From assembly GCF_042096055.1 (NCBI RefSeq), contig NZ_JBELMH010000005.1:1-64000 (forward strand): 64,000 nucleotides of DNA, given 5' to 3'. Made by a program: the position numbers and the translations under genes. The first letter of the stretch is position 1. Each line of letters opens with the position of its first letter. Positions 27,749 to 34,108 of this stretch are shown here, piece after piece. A model generated the notes under the pieces. The model made no database searches. It worked only from the letters and a program-made list of their open reading frames with translations, and was not told where the DNA came from. The stretch is from Citreimonas sp042096055. GTDB lineage: Bacteria; Pseudomonadota; Alphaproteobacteria; Rhodobacterales; Rhodobacteraceae.

Positions 27749-28009
27749 ATGACCAAGGACCACGGCAAGTCGATCAAGAACGACGACACCTACGAGGAAC
27801 TGCGCGACAAGGGCTACGACAAGTCCAAGGCGGCCGCGATCGCCAATGCGCAGGCGAACCCTGACATGCACCCGTCGAAGAAGGGCGGCCAGTCGCCCGC
27901 CTACGAGGACTGGACCAAGGACGAGTTGATGGGCCGCGCGCAGGAGCTGGACATCGAGGGCCGCTCGGACATGACCAAGGACGAGCTGATCGACGCCCTG
28001 CGCGGCTGA
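27749..28009 (+). CDS. Small DUF7218-like protein with Rho N-terminal-like domain
   Basis: An 86-residue, charged, cytoplasmic protein. The first half (SIKNDDTYEELRDKGYDKSK, then AAAIANAQANP) resembles small stress-associated proteins with a KSKAAAIAN core. The second half (DWTKDELMGRAQELDIEGRS, MTKDELIDALR) is a Rho_N/SAP-like helix-extended-helix motif that often binds nucleic acid. ATG at 27749 follows AAAGGAG. It has its own EcfG-type promoter and is the first of the stress-gene block. Role in stress is inferred from promoter and family; molecular function unknown. Confidence 0.82.
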   Translation: MTKDHGKSIKNDDTYEELRDKGYDKSKAAAIANAQANPDMHPSKKGGQSPAYEDWTKDELMGRAQELDIEGRSDMTKDELIDALRG

Positions 28010-28030
28010 GCCCCCTGCACTGCAAGCAAA

Positions 28031-28065
28031 AGAAAAGGCCGCGCCCGGCTTCCGGACGCGGCCTT
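28031..28065 (-). terminator. Intrinsic terminator after the host-attachment-like gene
   Basis: Stem AAGGCCGCG / CGCGGCCTT (28035-28043 with 28057-28065), preceded on the plus strand by AGAAAA and therefore followed by a T-rich tract on the minus strand. It serves the minus-strand operon ending at 28088. The stem may also slow plus-strand readthrough from 28009. Confidence 0.75.
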
Positions 28066-28087
28066 GGTCATGCAATAGCGTGATGGG

Positions 28088-28555
28088 TCAGGCGGCCTTT
28101 TCCTCGAGCGAGCGGGACAGCAGGTCCTCGACCTCGTCGAGCGGATGGTTGGTCAGGACCTTCGGCACCTCGTGGATGATCCGGCTCTCGACCTCCTTGT
28201 GCAGGGCCTTGCGCAATTCGCTCAGCACCGGGCGGCTGGCGACGATCACAAGCTTCTCGAACGCGTTCTTGTGCGCCTGTTTGTAAAGATGCTCGGCCAG
28301 ATCGTCAGCGAAACGCTCTTTCTCGAGCTCGTGCCAGTCGGTGTCGTCCAGCGCCGAGCGTTGCTGGACGCCGGTGTCGTTCATGCGGCCCGGCTTGTTC
28401 GCGGCCCAGTCGCCGGCTTTCGGGTTCTCCTGCTTGTCCTTACGCAGGACGGTCAGGTTCATGTCCTCATGGTCGCCCTTGTTGACCAGGAACAGGGCCT
28501 TTTCGCCGTCCGCGATCAGCACCCAGGCGTTCTGCGGCAATCCGCTCTTAGCCAT
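28088..28555 (-). CDS. Host-attachment-like protein
   Basis: A 155-residue cytoplasmic protein of the family annotated as host cell attachment-required protein (AtsC/AtsA-like). Visible landmarks are WVLIADGEKALFLVNKGDHE at the start, then GRMNDTGVQQRSALDDTDWH, and KLVIVASRPVLSELRKALHK, which resembles an RNase-H/eRF1-like fold. The family name comes from early Agrobacterium work and the real role is uncertain. The ATG at 28555 lies inside the end of the 68-residue gene upstream (8-bp overlap). Last gene of a three-gene unit driven by an EcfG-type promoter; terminator follows. Confidence 0.83.
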   Translation of the reverse strand: MAKSGLPQNAWVLIADGEKALFLVNKGDHEDMNLTVLRKDKQENPKAGDWAANKPGRMNDTGVQQRSALDDTDWHELEKERFADDLAEHLYKQAHKNAFEKLVIVASRPVLSELRKALHKEVESRIIHEVPKVLTNHPLDEVEDLLSRSLEEKAA

Positions 28556-28754
28556 TGTTGTCGTCCTCCTCGTCGCCTTTCGTGACACGCGTCGCACCGG
28601 CGGGACGCTCGGTGGCGCGCTTCATCTCGTCCTTGGTGCCCTTCTTGCGGGGCAGAGCGCCGCCTGCGCGGCCCTCCTGGGACACCGAGCCTCGTTCACC
28701 CATCACGCGATCGGTGTCGCGGCTGCCATCTTTCGAGCGGTGGCGCTCAGCCAT
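28548..28754 (-). CDS. 68-residue hydrophilic stress-unit protein
   Basis: A small, highly charged protein with no signal peptide or transmembrane helix: MAERHRSKDGSRDTDRVMGE at the start and an acidic DEEDDNN tail. Composition suggests a disordered polypeptide. The ATG overlaps the DUF4112 stop by 8 bp and its own stop overlaps the next start by 8 bp, so its place in the translational relay is strong evidence that it is real. The VMGERGSVSQ segment resembles the PMGERGAVKA segment at the C terminus of the YihY protein encoded nearby. No family recognised. Confidence 0.72.
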   Translation of the reverse strand: MAERHRSKDGSRDTDRVMGERGSVSQEGRAGGALPRKKGTKDEMKRATERPAGATRVTKGDEEDDNNG

Positions 28755-29163
28755 GTTGTGTTCTCCTTCTTTCGGCGCGCCGCGCCACGGCGGCGGCATC
28801 CTTCTCGAGTTCGCGCCGCAGCAGCGCGATGTTGCGGCGGTTGGCCTTGAATCCCACGTCGAACACGTCGCCCAGCACCGGGATCGACCCGACGACGATG
28901 TCGATTCCGCTGTTGGCGGCCATGCGGGCGACCACGCTGGGCCGGGCGCCCATGCGATGACCCTCGAACACGATCCAGGCGCCGGGCGCCGCCGCCGCGA
29001 CGTCGCCGATGCCCGGCAAGAGGCCGATGATCGAGTCGTAGCCGAAGCGAATGCCGAACAGCGAAAAGCGGCTGTCCAGCTTGTCGGCGAGCCTTTCGAG
29101 CCGCGCCATTCTCTCTTCGTGATGCGGCGACAGAACGCTTGGTCTGGGTGGCGTGGCTTGCAT
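28747..29163 (-). CDS. DUF4112 membrane protein
   Basis: A 138-residue protein with the DUF4112 pattern: LERLADKLDSRFSLFGIRFG, YDSIIGLLPGIGDVAAAAPG and DIVVGSIPVLGDVFDVGFKA. The two PGIGD/PVLGD turns sit between short hydrophobic helices, suggesting a small inner-membrane hairpin protein. The C terminus is basic and helical. Function of the family is unknown. ATG at 29163 has GGAGG five bases upstream. It is first in the three-gene unit with the 68-residue protein and the host-attachment-like protein, under an EcfG-type promoter about 100 bases upstream. Confidence 0.85.
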   Translation of the reverse strand: MQATPPRPSVLSPHHEERMARLERLADKLDSRFSLFGIRFGYDSIIGLLPGIGDVAAAAPGAWIVFEGHRMGARPSVVARMAANSGIDIVVGSIPVLGDVFDVGFKANRRNIALLRRELEKDAAAVARRAERRRTQHG

Positions 29164-29264
29164 GCGGACCTCCGGTCGACCACTGGCGCGGTCGATAGTG
29201 GGAACGGGCGGCGTCGGAGGTGCCGGGTGGCACCTGCAGGACCCGCCCGATTGGCTATTTCGTC

Positions 29265-29290
29265 AACGTCGGCGGCCAAGCGGCGGTTCC
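29265..29290 (-). promoter_or_regulatory. EcfG-type promoter for the DUF4112 unit
   Basis: On the minus strand GGAAC (29290-29286), N17, CGTT (29268-29265). It lies between the end of the YihY gene and the DUF4112 start, oriented toward DUF4112. Confidence 0.8.
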
Positions 29291-29292
29291 GT

Positions 29293-30381
29293 TCAGCGCC
29301 CGCCGCGACGGTCCCCGTCCGGAGCGTCCTGCGCCATGGTTCTACCGGGGCCGGTGGGCCGCTCGTCCAGATCGAACGGGCTCCGGTCGGCGCCTGACGT
29401 TTCATTGCCTTCCTGTGCCGCCGCATCTGCATCCGGCGGCAGGGTGTCTGCCTTGACCGCGCCGCGTTCGCCCATCGGGCGATCGGGCCCGACCGTGCTG
29501 TCGCGCATGGTCTGGTGCTCGAGTTCCGCGTCGATCTGCGCCCCCAGAAGCACCACGAAGGCCGACAGCCACAGCCAGGTCAGCAGGATGATCGCGCCGG
29601 CTAGCGTGCCGAACACCTCGTTGTAGGACGCGAAGTTCTGCACGTAGTAGCTGAACAGGACCGTCCCCAGGACCCAGAACAGGCAGCCGGTAAAAGCCCC
29701 CGGCGTCAGCCAGCGCCAGCGCGCGCTGCGCCGGTCGGGGCCATGCCGGTACAGGATCGCGATGCCCAGGATGCCGATGAGGAACATTGCGGGCCATCGC
29801 AGGATCATGGCCAGCGTCTGCACGAACCCGGTCTGGCCGAAGATCGCCAGAAGCGCCGGGATCGCCGCGACAATGACGATCGCGGCACTCAGTCCAAGCA
29901 GGATCGCAACCGTCAGCGCGATGGTCATCAGACGAAGCGCGATGAAGCCGCGCGTCTCTTTCTCGTCGTTTATGACGTTGAGCCCCTCGATGAAACTGCC
30001 GGTCGCATTCGACGCAGACCACAGCGCCACGCCGAGCGAGACCAGCGCCGCGAGTCCAAGCGAGCCGCTCTCGGCCGAGGCCACCTTGCGCAACTGGTCG
30101 TCGATCAGCACCTGCGCGGCCTCCGGCAACAGCGCCAGCAGCCAGCCCGCCTCGCTTGCCAGGACGGCCGGGTCGTAGACCAGCCCCACCAGCGCGACGG
30201 CGGCGGTGATCGCCGGGAAGATCGCCAGCAGGCCGTAGAATGCGATCCCCGCCGCCATCAGGCCGATATGCTGCGTGCCGATGTGGACGAAGACCCGGCC
30301 AAGGACGGCGAACCAGCCGCGGCGCGGCATGCTTCCCGGTCCCGTCGCGTCACGGCCGATGTCGCTGGGATGATCGTTCAT
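29293..30381 (-). CDS. YihY/BrkB-family inner-membrane protein
   Basis: A 362-residue polytopic protein of the YihY/UPF0761 (virulence factor BrkB) family. Landmarks: LMAAGIAFYGLLAIFPAITA, LGVALWSASNATGSFIEGLN, then a run of about six membrane helices ending in LTWLWLSAFVVLLGAQIDAE. A hydrophilic C-terminal tail of about 70 residues follows. Function not established; the RNase BN naming of relatives is an error. The start at 30381 is only nine bases from an EcfG-type -10 element, implying a leaderless message, or that the Met at 30330 (MPRRGWFAVLGR, GGGAAGC upstream) is the true start. Confidence 0.85.
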   Translation of the reverse strand: MNDHPSDIGRDATGPGSMPRRGWFAVLGRVFVHIGTQHIGLMAAGIAFYGLLAIFPAITAAVALVGLVYDPAVLASEAGWLLALLPEAAQVLIDDQLRKVASAESGSLGLAALVSLGVALWSASNATGSFIEGLNVINDEKETRGFIALRLMTIALTVAILLGLSAAIVIVAAIPALLAIFGQTGFVQTLAMILRWPAMFLIGILGIAILYRHGPDRRSARWRWLTPGAFTGCLFWVLGTVLFSYYVQNFASYNEVFGTLAGAIILLTWLWLSAFVVLLGAQIDAELEHQTMRDSTVGPDRPMGERGAVKADTLPPDADAAAQEGNETSGADRSPFDLDERPTGPGRTMAQDAPDGDRRGGR

Positions 30382-30389
30382 GCAGACCG

Positions 30390-30415
30390 AACGAGCAGGC
30401 TTTACGCGGGGTTCC
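30390..30415 (-). promoter_or_regulatory. EcfG-type promoter for the YihY gene
   Basis: Minus strand GGAAC (30415-30411), N17, CGTT (30393-30390). Very close to the first possible ATG, which bears on start choice for the gene. Confidence 0.75.
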
Positions 30416-30491
30416 CGAGCGCCCGCGCGAAGGTGCGAAGCCCACGACGCCGGCGGTCGGCGCCGTTCGGCCGAGGCGCGACCGGCGGCGC

Positions 30492-30517
30492 GGAACCGCC
30501 GCGCGACAGATCGCGTT
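30492..30517 (+). promoter_or_regulatory. EcfG-type promoter for the YqjD/YqjE-like operon
   Basis: GGAAC 30492-30496, N17, CGTT 30514-30517, 55 bases before the ATG at 30572. Divergent from the YihY promoter. Confidence 0.82.
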
Positions 30518-30571
30518 GCTTCCCTGTCACATACTGCAGACGCAACCGCAGACACGTCAGGAGGTCGACAC

Positions 30572-31075
30572 ATGACCGACGAATTCAACAAACCATCCAC
30601 CGGATCGGTACGCGACCAGGCCGCCGACCTGGCACACGACGCCGGCAAGGCCGTCGAAAACGAGGCCCGCCACCAGGCCGAGGACGTCCGCGACGCCGCC
30701 GCCGCCGAGGCGCAAAAGGTCGCGAACGCCGCCGAGGCCGCATCGGAAGAGTTCGACTCCGGCTCGCTTCAGGCGCAGGCGGTCGAGCATCTCGCCTCGA
30801 CGATCGAGGATTTCGCACGGCAGGTCCGCAGCACCGACATCGACCGCATGGCGCAGTCTGTCAGCAGCTTCGCCCGCTCAAACCCAATGCTGTTCGTGGG
30901 CGGCGCAGCCGTTCTGGGCGCGGTCGCCACGCGCTTCCTGAAGTCGCGGTCGCCGCGGCCGACGGCACCGGCCGTCCACACCCGCGCGCCGATGGATGAT
31001 CCCTGGGCGCCGTATGAAAGCGCGCAGCCGGGCGGATACCCGGCAGCCGGCAGCAACGGGCGGAACCTGCAATGA
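30572..31075 (+). CDS. YqjD/ElaB-like membrane-anchored protein
   Basis: A 167-residue protein with a long Ala/Glu/Asp-rich amphipathic helical region (about 10-95, likely coiled coil) and one transmembrane segment near residues 106-121 (NPMLFVGGAAVLGAVATRFL), followed by a Pro-rich tail. The helical-region-then-hydrophobic-anchor plan resembles DUF883 ElaB/YqjD proteins, which in E. coli are stress-induced inner-membrane proteins that bind ribosomes. That role is only suggested here. Start supported by AGGAGG nine bases upstream. It overlaps the next gene as ATGA and leads a four-gene operon with an EcfG-type promoter. Confidence 0.8.
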   Translation: MTDEFNKPSTGSVRDQAADLAHDAGKAVENEARHQAEDVRDAAAAEAQKVANAAEAASEEFDSGSLQAQAVEHLASTIEDFARQVRSTDIDRMAQSVSSFARSNPMLFVGGAAVLGAVATRFLKSRSPRPTAPAVHTRAPMDDPWAPYESAQPGGYPAAGSNGRNLQ

Positions 31076-31470
31076 GCGGGCCGAGCGATTTCCGTGAAAC
31101 GCCTTCGCTGCTGGTGAAGGTGTTGCGCCAGTTCTCCACGCTGATGCAGGACGAACTGGCGCTCGCCCGGGCCGAGATGTCCCGAAACGCGGCGCGCGCC
31201 GGCGCGGGCGTCGCGATGATCGCCGTCGCCGGCATCATTTCGCTGGTGGCGCTGAACGTGCTGGCGGCCGCGCTGGTGGCCTGGATCGCGGCCAACGGCT
31301 TCACCGCCGGTGTCGCTTCGCTCATCGTCGGCGGCGCGCTGCTGGTGCTGGCCCTGATCGTTGCGCTGATCGGCAAGTCGCGCCTCAGCGCAAGCGCGCT
31401 CAGCCCCAGCCGTACCGCCCGCAACGTCGAGCGGGACGTCGAAACCGTAAAGGAGGCCACCCATGCCTAA
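31072..31470 (+). CDS. YqjE-like / phage-holin-family membrane protein
   Basis: A 132-residue protein with an N-terminal amphipathic helix (LLVKVLRQFSTLMQDELALA) and two transmembrane helices (about 47-70 and 76-99) joined by a short loop. This is the pattern of the putative actinobacterial holin-X / YqjE family. Despite the holin name, chromosomal members sit in YqjD-YqjE stress operons and are not lysis proteins. ATGA overlap with the previous gene and an 8-bp overlap with the next support cotranslation. Confidence 0.85.
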   Translation: MSGPSDFRETPSLLVKVLRQFSTLMQDELALARAEMSRNAARAGAGVAMIAVAGIISLVALNVLAAALVAWIAANGFTAGVASLIVGGALLVLALIVALIGKSRLSASALSPSRTARNVERDVETVKEATHA

Positions 31471-32254
31471 GGGTTCGCTGGACGGTCTCGAAGACCGAGT
31501 CACCAAGGATCGCGAGGCGCTCGCGCAGTCGCTGGACGCATTGTCCCGCACGCTTGCGCCGCAGCACCTGTCACGCACCGCCGAGGAATATGGAAACCAG
31601 ATGATCCGGACAGTCACAGACCAGGCGCGCGAAAACCCCGCCGCTTTCGCCCTTCTGGGCGCCGGCTTGGCCATGGTCCTCACCGGGGCCGGCCGCCGCA
31701 GCAAGAGCGATGCGCTCGAGGCGCCGGTGCCGCCGGGCGGCGTGGGCGCCATTCCCGCCCCCGGCTCCGAGGCACGCCTCGGGCCCGTCACCGGCCCGCG
31801 CGACCGCCGCTTCGGCGGCCAGTCGGGCGACGGCACCCACCGCGTGTCGGCCGCGCGCCTGCGCTCGGCCATGGAGCACGGGCTCGACAAGCTCAGCCCT
31901 GCTGCCCGCAACCGCGTGCGCCGCGCACGCCAGCAGGTCATCGACGCGCAAGAGGCGCTCGAGCGGCGGGCGTCCAAGGCGGCGCGTCAGTCCGACGCCT
32001 TCGTGCGCGACCAGCCGATCGCCGCGGGCGCGCTTGCCTTCGGGTTCGGTGCGATCGCCGCGGCGCTTCTGCCCGGAACCCGCACCGAGGACCGCATGAT
32101 GGGCAGCCGGCGCGACGCGCTGATGGCCGAAGCAACGCTCGCCTTCGAGCGCGAGATGGAGCAGGCCAAGGCCGAGCTGCGTCGCCGTGCCGGCGTTCAG
32201 GATGGCGCACAGGGCCATTCGGTTCCCGAAGGTCCGGCGGGTCCCGCCTACTGA
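31463..32254 (+). CDS. DUF3618-domain membrane protein
   Basis: A 263-residue protein. The N terminus (DREALAQSLDALSRTLAPQH) fits DUF3618. A hydrophobic segment lies at about 53-75 (NPAAFALLGAGLAMVLTGAG) and a second at about 184-205 (DQPIAAGALAFGFGAIAAAL). Between them is a basic, helical region. Both hydrophobic segments are preceded by NP/QP turns as in YqjD-like anchors. Cytoplasmic-facing scaffold or envelope-stress function is speculative. Third gene of the operon 30572-33329; overlaps the preceding gene. Confidence 0.8.
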   Translation: MPKGSLDGLEDRVTKDREALAQSLDALSRTLAPQHLSRTAEEYGNQMIRTVTDQARENPAAFALLGAGLAMVLTGAGRRSKSDALEAPVPPGGVGAIPAPGSEARLGPVTGPRDRRFGGQSGDGTHRVSAARLRSAMEHGLDKLSPAARNRVRRARQQVIDAQEALERRASKAARQSDAFVRDQPIAAGALAFGFGAIAAALLPGTRTEDRMMGSRRDALMAEATLAFEREMEQAKAELRRRAGVQDGAQGHSVPEGPAGPAY

Positions 32255-32300
32255 GGACCATACCAGCCGGGCGGCCGCGGTCGCCCGGGAAAGAGGTGCC

Positions 32301-33329
32301 ATGGACAAGCTGCTGAGCGACAAGGCACAGCGCATCATGATCGCCATACTCGCCGCGGTGGCCACCACCGCGGCGCTTTACTTTGCGAGACAAATACTTG
32401 CGCCAATCGTGTTCGGGCTGGTCGTCGGGGTCGTGGCCTCGCCCGTCGCCGCCTGGATGCGCGCGCGCGGCCTGCCCAACGTGTTGAGCGCCGCGGCCTT
32501 GCTGTTGGGCGCGACGACGGTGATCGCGCTGGCCTTCCTGGCCGTTGCGCCGCTGATCTCGGCGCTTGTCGCCCGCCTGCCCCAGATCATGATCGAGATC
32601 CGCGGCTGGGTCGAGGCGGTGTCCGGCGCGCTTCGCGGCATCGAAAGCCTGTCGGAAGAAATCGAGCGCACGGTCGGCACCGGAGGCGGCGGCGGCGAGG
32701 AAGGCGCGCAGGCGATCCCCACCATGATGGACGCGCTGTGGGCGGCGCCGGATTTCGGCGCACAGGTGCTGATATTCATGGGCACGCTGTTCTTCTTCAC
32801 CCTTGCGCGCGACGACCTCTACCGCGCCGCAGGCGCCGGCGCCGAGACCCTGGACCGCGCCGATCGCGCGGTGTCGCGCTACTTCGCCGCCGTCACGATG
32901 ATCAACATCGGGCTGGGCGTGACGGTGGGCGCTGCCATGGCCGGCATCGGCGTGAACTACGCTATACTGTGGGGGCTGGTCGCCGCGATCATGAACTTCG
33001 TGCTCTATCTCGGGCCGCTGCTGGTGGCGCTGGGGCTTCTGGCCGCCGGTCTGGTGCAGTTCGGCGGCGCCTTCGCGCTGCTGCCGCCGCTGACCTTCCT
33101 TGCCATCAACCTGACCGAGGCGCAGTTCGTCACGCCCGCCTTCGTCGGCCAGCAATTGCACATGAGCCCGCTGTTCGTGTTCCTGGCGATCGTGTTCGGC
33201 CTGTGGCTGTGGGGGCCGGTCGGCGCGATCGTGGCGCTGCCCGTGGCGGTCTGGCTGGGCGCGCTGCTTGCCGGCGTCGACTACAGCCCGTCCCGGCGCA
33301 TGAAAAAGCCCCGCTACGGCAATCCGTAG
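32301..33329 (+). CDS. AI-2E family transporter (PerM-like permease)
   Basis: A 342-residue inner-membrane protein with seven to eight helices in the AI-2E/PerM pattern. A pair of N-terminal helices is followed by a hydrophilic domain (about 75-150) and the conserved C-terminal helices, including MNFVLYLGPLLVALGLLA and LTEAQFVTPAFVGQQLHMSP, the family signature. Members export varied substrates or act in Na+/H+ exchange; actual cargo unknown. ATG at 32301 follows AAAGAGG. The stop codon lies inside a strong hairpin that terminates the convergent gene. A second AI-2E gene occurs at 41266-42372. Confidence 0.88.
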   Translation: MDKLLSDKAQRIMIAILAAVATTAALYFARQILAPIVFGLVVGVVASPVAAWMRARGLPNVLSAAALLLGATTVIALAFLAVAPLISALVARLPQIMIEIRGWVEAVSGALRGIESLSEEIERTVGTGGGGGEEGAQAIPTMMDALWAAPDFGAQVLIFMGTLFFFTLARDDLYRAAGAGAETLDRADRAVSRYFAAVTMINIGLGVTVGAAMAGIGVNYAILWGLVAAIMNFVLYLGPLLVALGLLAAGLVQFGGAFALLPPLTFLAINLTEAQFVTPAFVGQQLHMSPLFVFLAIVFGLWLWGPVGAIVALPVAVWLGALLAGVDYSPSRRMKKPRYGNP

Positions 33330-33335
33330 CGGGGC
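33303..33335 (-). terminator. Intrinsic terminator of the DUF1328 gene, inside the AI-2E coding end
   Basis: A perfect 12-bp stem (GCCCCGCTACGG 33308-33319 with 33324-33335, CAAT loop), followed on the minus strand by TTTTT (33307-33303). It begins 23 bases past the DUF1328 stop and overlaps the last codons and stop of the AI-2E gene. Confidence 0.85.
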
Positions 33336-33357
33336 CGTCCATCCCGATGGGCGCGAT

Positions 33358-33531
33358 CTAGCGCGGCGTGCGGCCGCGCACCGCGCGGGCGATCATCGCC
33401 ACGACGAACAGGACCAGGAACACGACGAACAGGATCTGCGCGATCCCGGCCGAGGCCGAGGCGATACCGCCGAAGCCGAACAGGGCGGCGATCAGCGCGA
33501 TGACGAGGAACGTGAGGGCCCATCCGAGCAT
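33358..33531 (-). CDS. DUF1328 small membrane protein
   Basis: A 57-residue protein made almost entirely of two transmembrane helices: MLGWALTFLVIALIAALFGF and GIAQILFVVFLVLFVVAMIA, ending in a basic tail. This is the DUF1328/YtjA family of small inner-membrane proteins, frequent among stress-induced genes. ATG at 33531 follows AAAGGAG. It has an EcfG-type promoter at 33572-33596, back to back with the promoter of the divergent DUF883 gene, and its own terminator. Confidence 0.9.
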   Translation of the reverse strand: MLGWALTFLVIALIAALFGFGGIASASAGIAQILFVVFLVLFVVAMIARAVRGRTPR

Positions 33532-33571
33532 GGTTTTCTCCTTTGCGGGTGGATGCGACATCTTTCCGCTG

Positions 33572-33596
33572 AACGTGCAGCGGGCATTCCGGTTCC
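33572..33596 (-). promoter_or_regulatory. EcfG-type promoter for the DUF1328 gene
   Basis: Minus strand GGAAC (33596-33592), N16, CGTT (33575-33572), 41 bases ahead of the ATG. Its -35 is three bases from the -35 of the divergent promoter. Confidence 0.83.
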
Positions 33597-33599
33597 GAT

Positions 33600-33625
33600 G
33601 GAACTTTCCGACCGCGCCCGCCGTT
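33600..33625 (+). promoter_or_regulatory. EcfG-type promoter for the DUF883 protein
   Basis: GGAAC 33600-33604, N17, CGTT 33622-33625, 64 bases ahead of the ATG at 33689. Confidence 0.83.
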
Positions 33626-33688
33626 GATCGCCCGAAACATGACAGCACAGGCGCGACTGATCGCCTGCGACACGAAAGGAGTTTCGAC

Positions 33689-33964
33689 ATGGAACAGCGG
33701 ACGCACGAAACCTTCGGCCACGCACAGCCCGACGCGCTCGGCACCCCCACGACCGACCACAAGCCCTCGATGGGCGACCGGGCCCGCGAGCAGGTCAACG
33801 CCGGCCGCGACACGATGCAGCAGGCCGGCCAGAAGATCAGCGAGACGGCCGCCACCGCGACCGACCAGACGACCGCCTTCGTTCGCGAGAACCCGGGCCT
33901 GGCACTCGCCGGCGCGCTGGGCGTGGGCGTCCTGATCGGCTTGGCCCTGCGCGAGCGTTACTGA
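33689..33964 (+). CDS. DUF883 (ElaB/YqjD) family protein
   Basis: A 91-residue protein: a hydrophilic N-terminal half, a helical region (DRAREQVNAGRDTMQQAGQK), and the typical C-terminal anchor FVRENPGLALAGALGVGVLI ending GLALRERY. Family members are stationary-phase inner-membrane proteins that tether ribosomes. AAAGGAG precedes the ATG by seven bases. It is monocistronic with its own EcfG-type promoter, and is a second, shorter relative of the protein encoded at 30572. Confidence 0.9.
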   Translation: MEQRTHETFGHAQPDALGTPTTDHKPSMGDRAREQVNAGRDTMQQAGQKISETAATATDQTTAFVRENPGLALAGALGVGVLIGLALRERY

Positions 33965-34108
33965 ACGTGCGCCGGTTGTCGCCGTGCCCCTGACGGCACG
34001 CGATTCCGGCCTATCCAGTGGGGCGGCGCGATGCGCCGCCCTTTCCGTCGTCTGCGGTACCGCGCTGCACCCGACGCACCCGACCATCCCGGGCGCCAGG
34101 GCGCGGCC

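Noticed and set aside
31072..31470. Prophage lysis holin
   Set aside because: The holin-family match is to the chromosomal YqjE-type group, and no endolysin, structural phage gene or integrase is present in the window.
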